From Ilyonectria destructans (lineage: Eukaryota > Ascomycota > Sordariomycetes > Hypocreales > Nectriaceae): a stretch of 64,000 bases of DNA. The notes beneath the pieces are model-generated. The model was not told the origin of the DNA, searched no databases, and saw nothing but the letters and a program-made list of their open reading frames with translations. The translations under genes and the position numbers were made by a program. The DNA is taken from contig JAHEWK010000002.1 of NCBI GenBank assembly GCA_020740775.1, positions 4,836,001 through 4,900,000 on the forward strand, read 5' to 3'. Shown here one piece after another: positions 31,870 through 40,992 of the stretch (position 1 is the first letter of the stretch; each line of letters begins with the position of its first letter).

Positions 31870-33568
31870 ATGCCGAGGCCCCGTAAAGACTTGGAGGGCG
31901 TCAAGGACTGGATCCTCGAGCAGCGGCGAGAAGGACTATCCATTGACACTATATGTGCCCATCTCCGCGACGATGGGCACGTACTCGACGCCAGAACCCT
32001 GAAAAGGAGGTTAGCGGAATGGGGTGCACAGGAGTACTCCCCCCTTCACTCAAAGATTGATACCAACACCTTCGTCGAGCTGATCAAAGGCTACTTCTAC
32101 CGATACGGATATAGCGACACTTCCATCGTCCGTGATCTCAAGCGACGCGGCATCGAGATCTCCGAGCGGACTGTACAGGAGTATCGTCTGAAGCATGGCA
32201 TGAAGCGGCGCTTCCGAGATCTGACTGAACGACAGGATGCTATTCAAAAAGCAAGAGAGTTCCTCTTCCAAGACGACCGTCAATCTTCAAGCATCAGAGG
32301 ATTTGGCAGGGGGTATCTATACCACTACGTCCGCATCCGTGCCGGCGTCCTTGTCGGCCAGAATACCTTATATCGCGAGTACCAAACGAACCCAGAGTGG
32401 AAGAAGCGGGCCGAACAAAGACGCCTTGCTGATTGGAAGCACCGGAAGAACTTCCAGGTTCCTGGGCCTAACTTCATGTGGTCTCTCGATGGGTACGAGA
32501 AGCTCAAGAACTTCGGCTTCTCTATCTACGCCTGTATCGACACGTACTCGAGAGCCATCATCTGGATATATGTCGGCAGGGGGAACATGACTGCGCTGAG
32601 TTCACTCAAACAGTTTCTACGGACCGTGTCGTACTCAGGGGTCCGGCCCCTTTTCACCCGCTCGGATCATGGTATCGAGACTCCTCTTTGGGCCGGAGCC
32701 CAGGCGATTCTCGCCGACCTTGATCAGACAGAGTTTCGGTATACCACCGATGATAACGACCAACGAGTCCATAGGCAGGGAGCGAGACTGAGCTCCTGTC
32801 ATATCTGGGGCCCAAGCACATCGAACCAACGGATCGAGTCTTGGTGGGAAAAGCTACTTAAAGGTGTCAGTCAGCGCTGGATCGCGTTCTCACACGAGCT
32901 GATTGATAGCGGCCTCTTCCAACCAAACCGTCTTGCTCACCAGATCGCGGTGTATGCTCTCTATGGACCCATGATCCGTCAAGAGGTTGCGGACTTCACG
33001 GAGATGTGGAACGGCCATCGCATCCGGCCACAGAAGAATAGGGAGCATCTCGTCGCCGGGATCCCAATGGATCTGTATAATACAAGCGAAGTGGAGAACT
33101 GGGCAGTCCATCTAGGGCCTGCGGCTCGAGATGGGCTTGCCCAGATGATGGCCGCTGTCGATTCTATCGATATAGACGATCTTCTTGACCCAACAACAAC
33201 AGACTGGTGTGATCAACAGCTCCGGGATCTTCAGTTCGGTGGTCAGCTAGATGGGGAGCTTGATCATAAGCGACCACACCTCGCAATCTACTTACGGCTT
33301 AGAGACAAGATTCAGGTTCATCTCGACTGCGGGGCAAGTCCGGTGCTGAGCATCCCAGAGAGTCCAGTTGGAGGGCAAGAGAGATTCGTACGTAAAAAAG
33401 TACTCTATCGCACTCAAAAGCTAGCTGACAATGCTTTAGCTTCAGCTCCTCGAGCAGAACTACCTTGAGCCTATTAACAATAGCCTCTCCGGAACTGGGC
33501 TACCTGGCGATATTATCAATAGTGTAGACGAGCTGATGGGGGACCTGGGTCACCTTGAGCTAGAGTAA
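31870..33568 (+). CDS. integrase-core transposase of the mobile element
   Basis: Two exons, 31870-33387 and 33440-33568, give 548 residues; the phase-0 intron (GTACGT...TTTAG) is inferred because the second exon continues a sensible protein (LQLLEQNYLEPINNSLSG). The N-terminal 110 residues look like two helix-turn-helix units (DTICAHLRDDGHVLDARTLK; SIVRDLKRRGIEISERTVQE). The catalytic core follows, with the acidic residues in FMWSLDGYEKL, FTRSDHGIETP and SNQRIESWWEKLLKG, giving D...D-56-E. The NQRIE-WW block is typical of eukaryotic integrase-core proteins related to bacterial IS3/retroviral integrases. It should cut and join element ends in the nucleus. Without the intron the frame ends at 33468. 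Confidence 0.88.
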
Positions 33569-33571
33569 CTA

Positions 33572-34822
33572 CTATTTCCTCGTCTGTTTATGAGGATGCC
33601 GACTACTTGGCCTCCTCGTATTAACTCCTCGGGTTCCAGCAGCGGGACCATGGGCAGTGAAGGCAGGGCCAGCCGAGAGCTCCGTATCCTCTGCCTCTAC
33701 CGAGAGTGCTGAGCTTATAGAGTCTCGAGCTCGTTTCTGACCCGCGCGGGTCTCGTCCACGTCGCTAGTAATAACCTCGATCTGGTCTTCTGCGCTAGCT
33801 CTCGAAGGGGGTAGAACTGGGCTCAGAGAGGGGCTCAAGGAGGGCGAGTTGAACTCGCTCCCGATTAACAAGGCTGGTTGTACCTTCACTTCGGCCTTGA
33901 CTAGCTCTTTCTTGATTCCTTTCTCCTTTTTGAACGGCTTTACGGCTGACCTCGGTGCCTTGATATGACGAGGGGCCGGGAATTGTGGTCGAGGAGGCAA
34001 TGGCTCATAGAAGACAAGGAAAAGGAGATATCTGCCCTCTGTTTTGCTGAAACGAAAAGGGCAGTCCTCGCCGAAAAGCTCTGCGACTGTCTGTCTCTCC
34101 CAGTCGAGGTCGCTCAGCTCCGTGATACCCTCTTTAATATGGGCGTTCTGAACGAGTCTCTTGTCGAATTGAAGAACAGAAGAGAGGGCAGGCTTGTCCT
34201 TGAACTGAGGGAAGAAGATGCTGTCGAACCAGAAGTGGACAGGTAAAGATGGTTCCTCGTCGACGAAGGGGCGCAAAGCGACCTTCAGCAGCTCTCTAGC
34301 CAAAGACCACTGGGGCTCCTCGTCTTCGTCTAGTATTTCCCATGGGCCAGGCCTCGCAAGGAAGACGGTGAGGCGCATCGAGATCTTCCGTCTGCTCTTG
34401 TTTTGGCTCTGTTTAGCCACAGCCTCACTGAGTTGCAACGAGCTCGCCCCCATGCCCCTCGCGATCCGACTCTGCGTAAGTTTGGCATCTCGATACACGG
34501 CGGAGGGCCGCGATGCTGCGAGGATACGGCCAGGGCCGTCTCCAGAGCCGGTGAAGATCGTCTGTGAGGGCGTGGAACGATCAGAGGCTGTTAGGTCGAT
34601 AGACTGTATAGCGGAGGAGGTGGAAGCTGTCTCAACGTCTCGAAACGGGACTGGCGAGCTGTCGAGGATGGAGATACTCGTGGGCCAACGTCTCCCGCAA
34701 TATGGACACAGATTCGACCCTGGGTAGCTATCGCGGATGAAATCGTGGCTCCGTTGGTACGATTTAGGGGCCACGGTCTTCGGAACATCGGGACATGTCT
34801 GCGATAGGACGTGATCGGGCAT
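33572..34822 (-). CDS. accessory protein of the transposon, function unknown
   Basis: Single exon of 416 residues from the ATG at 34822. It carries a possible N-terminal zinc-binding segment (CPDVPK..., SYQRSHDFIRD, NLCPYCGRRW), a Ser/Thr-rich linker, a central globular part (WSLARELLKVALRPFVDEEP, VHFWFDSIFFPQFKDKP, RYLLFLVFYEP) and a charged, proline-rich tail with basic clusters that could be nuclear localisation signals. It is convergent with the integrase gene and wholly inside the terminal repeats, so it is element-encoded. It may bind DNA or help transposition; I do not recognise the family. Confidence 0.7.
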   Translation of the reverse strand: MPDHVLSQTCPDVPKTVAPKSYQRSHDFIRDSYPGSNLCPYCGRRWPTSISILDSSPVPFRDVETASTSSAIQSIDLTASDRSTPSQTIFTGSGDGPGRILAASRPSAVYRDAKLTQSRIARGMGASSLQLSEAVAKQSQNKSRRKISMRLTVFLARPGPWEILDEDEEPQWSLARELLKVALRPFVDEEPSLPVHFWFDSIFFPQFKDKPALSSVLQFDKRLVQNAHIKEGITELSDLDWERQTVAELFGEDCPFRFSKTEGRYLLFLVFYEPLPPRPQFPAPRHIKAPRSAVKPFKKEKGIKKELVKAEVKVQPALLIGSEFNSPSLSPSLSPVLPPSRASAEDQIEVITSDVDETRAGQKRARDSISSALSVEAEDTELSAGPAFTAHGPAAGTRGVNTRRPSSRHPHKQTRK

Positions 34823-35121
34823 ATCTACGTACAAGACAAGGTCAGTCGCACAATCTCATGATGGATAGACCCGAGCTTACTTAGGGAATCGATGGGGATA
34901 GCCCATAACAGCTATGGGGTGGCGATGGGCTGGGTATTGATGCTGGTGTGGATGTGCGAGTGGAAGAATTGTGACGCGTCACCAGGAATTATCACGACAT
35001 ATTTCCTGGTGGACATGCCATCTAAATGAAGAGATACCTTCCGGATAGTGTGCGATACTGTAGTCTTGCAAGGGTCCACAAAATTACTAAGTATTTCCAC
35101 ATGGTTGAGGCTTCCCAAAAG

Positions 35122-35155
35122 GGTTATGTCACCCATGTGGTAATGTGCGACCGTA
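35122..35155 (-). repeat. right terminal inverted repeat of the transposon
   Basis: Reverse complement of the left end; 28 of 28 outermost bases are identical, 33 of 34 overall. It lies 211 bases before the ATG of the dioxygenase gene. Confidence 0.92.
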
Positions 35156-35366
35156 TCTGCCGCTTGACATGCCCGACCCACATGACGATAACACACGAGA
35201 AGAGGGCGGCGTGGTTGGGGACATTGCCATGGCCCTTGCCAGCGGTTGCCGGCCCAAGTGATCAAATACAATCCATTCCAATGTCTGCAATACGTTCTCA
35301 ATCCTCAGACTAGCTCATCTCGCTCAGTAACTCCCAAGACAATCGCGTTGCCAAGAGTCTGCAACC

Positions 35367-36943
35367 ATGATGGGCGCCACAGCCACCTCGGCCTATACCA
35401 CAGAGCCCTCTGGCACTGACCCTCACCGCTATCAGACGGGCTTCGGCAATCGGTTTGCGTCTGAAGCGATTCCAAACGTGTTGCCGAGTGGGAGGAACGT
35501 GCCACAGAAGATCAAATACGACCTATACTCGGAACAACTCAATGGCTCCTCCTTTATCGCGCCCCGACAGATGATCCAGCATGTCTGGATGTATCGCATT
35601 CGCCCATCAGTGGCTCACGGCGATGTATCTCCTTCCACTGCAAACCCTCATGTAAGCCACTCATTCGACGTCCATCTTCCTCGACTTATAGAAAACAGAT
35701 TGAAGCGTGCTTCTCAGCTGCAAACAAGGATGTAGAATACGTTGCTTCACAAGAGGCGTGGGATCCCTTTCCCATCTTGCCGGAACCTGAAGCCTCGTCA
35801 AGTGACGGTGGGATTGACTTTGTCGAGGGAATCCGCACCATTGCAGGACAAGGTGACCCAACCTTGAGGGAAGGTCTTGCCATTCACATCTACACGGCAA
35901 ATACCTCCATGACCCACAGAGCCTTCTCCAATAATGACGGAGACCTGCTCATCCTACCTCAAGAGGGGCGTTTGAACATTCAGACTGAACTTGGTTGGAT
36001 GATGGTGCGGCCAGGCGAGCTTGTAGTTATTCAAGCTGGCATCCGCTTCCGAGTCCTACTGCCCGATGGACCCGTCCGCGGATATATCCAGGAAATCTTT
36101 GGAGCTCACTACGACCTTCCGGAACTGGGACCTGTGGGCTCCAACGGCATGGCCCTCCCTCGAGACTTTGAGTCGCCAGTTGCCAGCTTTGACGTTGATG
36201 ACTCGGCTTGGGACATTGTCTATAAGCTTGCCGGCACGTTGCATGTCTGCCGACAAAAGCACACTCCATTCGACGTAGTGGCATGGCACGGGAATCTGGT
36301 ACCGTACAAGTATGCAATCGAGAAGTTTGTCAACATGACAAACGTGGAAAAGGACCAGGCCGACCCTACAATCTACTGCGTGCTCACAGCCAAGTCCAAG
36401 ACACCGGGTGTCTCGCTGACTGACTTTCTGGTCTTTACACCCAAATGGATCACAACTTCAGATACCTTCCGGCCGCCATACTACCACCGTAATATGAGCA
36501 CCGAGATGATGGGTCTCATTTATGGCCAATACGGAGGCAGCAGTCACGTCCTAGAGCCTGGTGGTCTTAGCTACGAGGCAAGCTACATGCCTCACGGAGA
36601 GACGTACAAGACATGGAAAGATGCCACGACGCGCGACCTCAAACCCGAGAGAATTTGCGAAGACACGATGGCGTTTATGTTCCACATCAGCGTTCCCCTG
36701 TTCTTGACGAAATGGGCGATGCGGGGAGAAGGTGCCAAGTCACTGCACCCAACTGCACCAACCCAGTGGGATGACGTTAAGGCTCACTTCCTGGATCATC
36801 TGGAGGAGATTGAAGCCGATTTGGCAGCTGCTGGAATGCCTGCACTGACGGCGAGAAAGGCGCTGGTGAAGGGTCAAGAGAATGGGGAGCATCAGGGGGT
36901 GAATGGAAACTTGAAAAGAAGACGCACTGATGCGGCAGCGTAG
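35367..36943 (+). CDS. homogentisate 1,2-dioxygenase paralogue
   Basis: Two exons, 35367-35651 and 35699-36943, give 509 residues. It aligns along the family: YQTGFGNRFASEA, YSEQLNGSSFIAPR, QHVWMYRIRPSV, GQGDPTLREGLAIHIYTANT, NNDGDLLILPQEG, and FDVVAWHGNLVPYKY. The iron ligands are kept: His358 and Glu364 in YYHRNMSTEMMG and His394 in MPHGE, with the same 6- and 30-residue spacing as human HGD. It should open a hydroquinone-type aromatic ring with O2 in the cytosol. Differences: the region before the last ligand reads LSYEASYMPHG where the usual motif is LHSCMTPHG, and a hydrophilic 60-residue tail is added. It may act on a related substrate rather than in tyrosine catabolism. Confidence 0.9.
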
Positions 36944-37275
36944 AAGGTACATCTATTACCAAATTAATCATCTAAGGAATGACGAAGTATTTTTAGTTGG
37001 TGGATTAATATAGCGAATGTTTAAAAATACAATGTTGCATTTAATCGAGGACTTAGCCACGGCGAGGTGAAGAGCAATGGTTCGGCGTAACCCAGCCCAG
37101 AGAATTGTGTATCAACCCAATGACGTATCCAATGTTCATTTAGTGGATACTAGTATTATTTTCGTCCAGTGTGCGAATACCCGCCGATGTCGGATTAAAC
37201 CCATCGTGACTCACGACTCCAAGTGGAGCCTCACCTTCATATTCCGAGTTTTCAGCGCCAATACACAACCAACAA
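36944..37275. other. intergenic region, no gene seen
   Basis: AT-rich 3' flank of the dioxygenase gene leading to the tRNA-Met. An 88-codon frame overlaps it without recognisable content. Confidence 0.5.
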
Positions 37276-37400
37276 AGCAATTTGGCGCAGTGGAAGCGCG
37301 GTATGTTTACACTCGAATCTTTAAATCATCGGTTCGAAACTAATTCATCCCAGCCGGGCTCATAACCCGGAGGTCGTACGATCGAAACGTATAATTGCTA
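37276..37400 (+). tRNA. tRNA-Met(CAT) interrupted between D-arm and anticodon arm by a 53-nt intron-like insert
   Basis: Reading 37276-37300 joined to 37354-37400 folds as a full cloverleaf. Acceptor AGCAATT pairs with AATTGCT, D-stem GCGC with GCGC, anticodon stem CCGGG with CCCGG around CTCATAA (CAT anticodon, elongator type), variable loop AGGTC, T-stem GTACG with CGTAT. The T-loop is ATCGAAA, with A at the normally invariant T54. An A box (TGGCGCAGTGG) is present. The insert 37301-37353 starts GTATGT and ends CTAATTCATCCCAG, as fungal mRNA introns do, and contains its own B-box-like GGTTCGAAAC. T-runs after 37427 could terminate Pol III. It may be a functional gene with a novel intron or a disrupted copy. 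Confidence 0.7.
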
Positions 37401-37427
37401 TACAATAGATCTCATGCGAGATCATTC

Positions 37428-37483
37428 TTTTTTTCCTTTTCCTTTTTTTTGGTGGTGGTGGTGGTGGTGGTGGTGGTGGGTGG
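37428..37483 (+). repeat. T-rich run and (GGT)n microsatellite
   Basis: A T-rich tract (37428-37450) is followed by about ten GGT repeats (37451-37479). It is a simple sequence repeat with no gene. Confidence 0.85.
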
Positions 37484-38684
37484 TAGTCACTTGAGTTAGA
37501 TAAAGTATGCGACGCGGGTAACCGCTAAATTAAGCAAGACAGACCGGTGAAGAAGACAGCAGATAAAAGAGTAGTTGTTTCTACTTTTGTTCGGTGTCAC
37601 GGCCTTGTCGACGGCCTCAACCGGAGGACTACATGATAACGGTGGGACTTCAGCTCACTCAGCGACCGATGACCCGACCCACGGGTATACATGGCCAAGC
37701 ATCCAATGGCCCAGGAACGTAAAATGGCCTAATATACGGTATCTCGGACCTGCCAAATGTTTCTATCTATTGGAAGATTCGGCATTATCGCGCGAGTGGC
37801 GGTATTGGTTCCTTTCTTGACAATTACCTCTCAGGCCCATGGTTGTCGTGACCATACCCCATACCCAGCCGTCTCTTTGAATGGTACTGGTTGTAACTAC
37901 GAGATCACGTCAGAAATTCATTACAGCATGCAGCAATTGACTAGGGACATGGGCTTTATCGTACGGTATCGGGTGTTCTGTTGAGGTGCCAAGGCTGGTC
38001 ATGAGAGAAGCCCTACACGGCCATGGATCTCCGGACAGGACTCGGCTATCTTTTTTCATTGCCACCCAGGTCCAACAAAATGGGGATAGATTTCCCCGCT
38101 CCATGCAAAACACTACCGTTAAACAAAAGATCTACCCCAGATGTGCAGTGGTTCGACGGGGTCTTGCCGGATCATCCCCCGGTATGATACCGACATAACT
38201 GCGGTTTGACTGCCAAGAAGACTTTCACAACACCTACGTCAAATCAAGACACTAGGATGCCAGCAAGTGACTTAAAAGTCACTGCGTCGTTCTCTTTTAC
38301 CCCGCAATCTTCCCCCCTGGGGAATACCCCAGGGGCATGTTAAGCTTATCCCTGGTTAGATGAACTAGGTGATGCTAGGCCGAAGCATCTCCCGAGATGT
38401 AGTCGGGCTTGCAACCTTGACCAACACCCCGCATTCATGCAAGAGAATGACACGGGTCATGGCAACGTCGCCAAGAATCCGTTTATCCGTGAGGGGTATT
38501 GGTCCTGGTACGACGGCATCTTGTAGGTTGGTTGATTCTGGGACAGAGGTTGCGCGTCTCTCCCGCTTATAAAAGTCGTCTGTATCCCCGTGGTAGTTTA
38601 CGATCCTGTCCCTCTCATCTCACACCAATTTCTGCCAATTTACCACACCATCCTCCCCCTCCACACATACAAACGCAACTAGTT
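37484..38684. other. intergenic region upstream of quinate/sugar permease
   Basis: No supportable gene in 1.2 kb. A 75-codon frame at 37757 starts with a hydrophobic segment but lacks other signs of a secreted protein. A half-dyad CGGCA-TCT-TG at 38514-38523 lies about 160 bases before the permease ATG and differs from CGGCA-N3-TGCCG in its right arm. The last 100 bases are CT-rich. Confidence 0.45.
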
Positions 38685-40387
38685 ATGGGTATTACTCATG
38701 CTGACAACGATGAGCCTCCTGAAGTCCGAAACTGGACGATCCATTGGGTTGCCATTGTGGCTTCAATGGCTGCCCTAGCTCGTAGGCGATCCTCAAATAT
38801 GACACAATGTTATAACGTACTAATCATATGCTTCGCAGTGGGTTACGACACTGCTGTCATCGGTGGAACCATGGCCCTTGACTCGTTTGTCCGAGACTTT
38901 GGACTCGAAGGCATGTCCGACCATGACCGGGATAACACCCAGGCGAACATCGTGTCAACCTTCCAACTCGGCGCCTTTCTTGGAGCATTCTGCACGTTTC
39001 CCATTGCTGAAAAGGTTGGCCGTCGCAAAGCCGTCCTGTTTGCATGTCTCGTCTTCATGCTGGGCGCCTCGCTCATGACTGGCTCACGAGGACATGTCGG
39101 AATGATCATCGCCGGACGAGCCATTGGCGGCTTTGGCATTGGATCTGCTACGCTTACTGTCCCAGTCTACATTGCCGAGGTTGCACCTCCCAGTATCCGA
39201 GGCCGCTTGGTGGGCATCTTTGAAGTGACGTCTCAAACTGGTTCCATGCTCGGCTTCTGGATCAACTATGCAACAGACCGCACCATCGACGTCAAGTACG
39301 CCGCGCAGTGGGTCGTGCCGCTGGGGCTCCAGCTTCTGCCCGTGACGTTTTTGGCCTGCGGTATCTTCTTCTGTCCCGAATCTCCCCGTTGGCTGGCTCG
39401 AAAGGATCGATTCGACGAGACAGAAAAGGTCCTCGTTTATCTACGTGGACTGCCGGCTGACCACCCGTTCATCATGAACGAAATGGCAGAGATTCGCCAA
39501 CAAGTCGAGCAGAGAAGCACAGTCCGGCTAAGCAAGATGGAACAGCTCAAGAAGCTCACGGCCAAGGGCACCCGCAACAGAGTAGGCGTCGGCGCTTTCC
39601 TCATGTTCTTGCAGAGCTTCACCGGGGTCAACATCATGACCTACTACTCTCCCCGCATCTTTGAGTCTCTCGGCGTGGTTGGCACGACCACCAAACTATT
39701 CAGTACCGGCATCTACGGCGTCGCAAAGATGCTCGGCATGGTTGTGTTTACGCTCTTCGTCGTGGAAGGCTTAGGTCGCCGCAAGGGCTTGATCTATGGA
39801 GCACTACTTGGATGTCTGCCGCTCTGGTATGTCGGCGGCTATGTCTTCAAGGCGGATCCCGCCACAGCAGCTGCCGCTGGTGTCATCAATCGAGACGGAT
39901 GGAGCTACTTTGCCATGGTCTGCATTTATCTCAACGCCTTTATCATCTGTGCCACCTGGCAGGGAATCACCTGGACTTATGCTGCCGAGATCTTCCCTCT
40001 GGACATCCGCATGCTCTGTGTCGCGCTCACCACGGCCAGCACCTGGATCGGGTCTTTTTTTATTGCCCGCGTTACGCCTTTTATGATCACTGGTTTGGGA
40101 TACGGCACCTACTTTGTGTTTGGCGGAGTTGTGATATTAATGGGTATCTGGGCGTTCTTCTTTGTTCCAGAAACACGAGGTTGGTTCTACTGCTTCTTTG
40201 GGTCATGTTGCCTTGCTGACTCCACCTACCAGGTCTATCTCTGGAGGCTATGGATGCCCTATTCATGCAACCCACGCATAAGGCTGTCTGGAAACAGCTC
40301 AGAGGAAAGCCCATTATTCCAAATGATACCAGATCTGACAATGGCTCAATCAAGGGAGAGAAGAAGGAAATCGAAAATGTGGTGTAG
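38685..40387 (+). CDS. MFS permease of the quinate/sugar transporter family
   Basis: Three exons, 38685-38781, 38839-40179 and 40233-40387, give 530 residues. Intron 1 (57 nt) has a perfect TACTAATC branch site; it is in frame and free of stops, but removing it restores the family's first helix (VASMAALALGYDTAVIGG). Intron 2 restores VPETRGLSLEAMDALFM. Signatures: EKVGRRKAVL, GRAIGGFGIGSATLTVPVYI, EVAPPSIRGRLVG, PESPRWLARKDRFDE, GLGRRKG and PETRG. The charged N-terminus PPEVRNWTIHW is typical of quinate permease (QutD-like) proteins. It probably imports a cyclic polyol, hydroaromatic acid or sugar across the plasma membrane. It follows the ring-cleaving dioxygenase. Confidence 0.9.
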
Positions 40388-40992
40388 TGGAATTTTCTTC
40401 GCGCTTAGTCAATATCAGATGAGCTGTGCATACGCTCTAAATAGTGAGTGCCTTTGAACTTTCGTCTATCTTGAGCATGAGTAATCGTCGATGCACGGTG
40501 AACAGTCGCGGACAGGTTGATAGCTCAAATACATGGACTAAGCGCATCATAATGGCTACTACGCCAGTATTGTGATTTTGGGTGAATGTCCATGTTCGAA
40601 CTTGGTCGTTCAACTTGACCAACTGAATGCCTTCTGGTTGACGTCTTCACCTGATATCAGAACCCCTTGACGGCCTTCCAGCTACCACGTCAGGCCCTCG
40701 TTCCGACCTGTTAATATTCTCGTTATCGAACCTGGGACGAAGCCCTGAAGACATTATACTTCATTTCCGCGTCAATCATCTTATTCGTGTCAATGCACCA
40801 GCCCCCACCCACATGGTCTCAGTCTGGCCGAGAGTGGCGCGATCCAAACTACAGCTCGAATATTCTCAAGTGTAAATCATGAGATGGAGAGTCCCCGTTT
40901 TAAATATTATTCTTGGCGTCAATGATGGATTGCGAGCTAAATATACAACTATTCTTCCGATGACAAGAATACACAGACAAGTGCGAGTCTAC
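40388..40992. other. convergent 3' intergenic region
   Basis: A spacer between the convergent quinate-type permease and Dal5-type permease genes. No gene, repeat or motif is recognised. Confidence 0.5.

Larger units (their letters stand above)
31573..35161. mobile_element. complete integrase-type DNA transposon (IS3EU-like) with target-site duplication
   Basis: The element proper is 31579-35155, 3577 bp. Its ends are perfect 28-bp inverted repeats (31579-31606 and 35128-35155), extending to 34 bp with one mismatch. The termini read 5'-TAC...GTA-3'. A direct 6-bp repeat TCTGCC flanks it on both sides (31573-31578 and 35156-35161), the expected target-site duplication. It holds two convergent genes, an integrase/transposase and an accessory protein, whose stop codons are three bases apart. 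Six-bp duplications and TAY...RTA ends are what I recall for the eukaryotic IS3EU superfamily, so the class is a recollection to verify. Both reading frames are intact, so insertion looks recent and free of RIP-type damage. Confidence 0.9.

Noticed and set aside
37301..37353. Treating the insert with its B box as part of an alternative tRNA
   Set aside because: The sequence after the D-arm cannot form an anticodon stem and loop before the GGTTCGAAAC segment, whereas skipping the insert gives a full tRNA-Met.
37757..37984. Possible small secreted protein of 75 residues
   Set aside because: Hydrophobic start only; few cysteines, no cleavage-site context and no neighbouring support.
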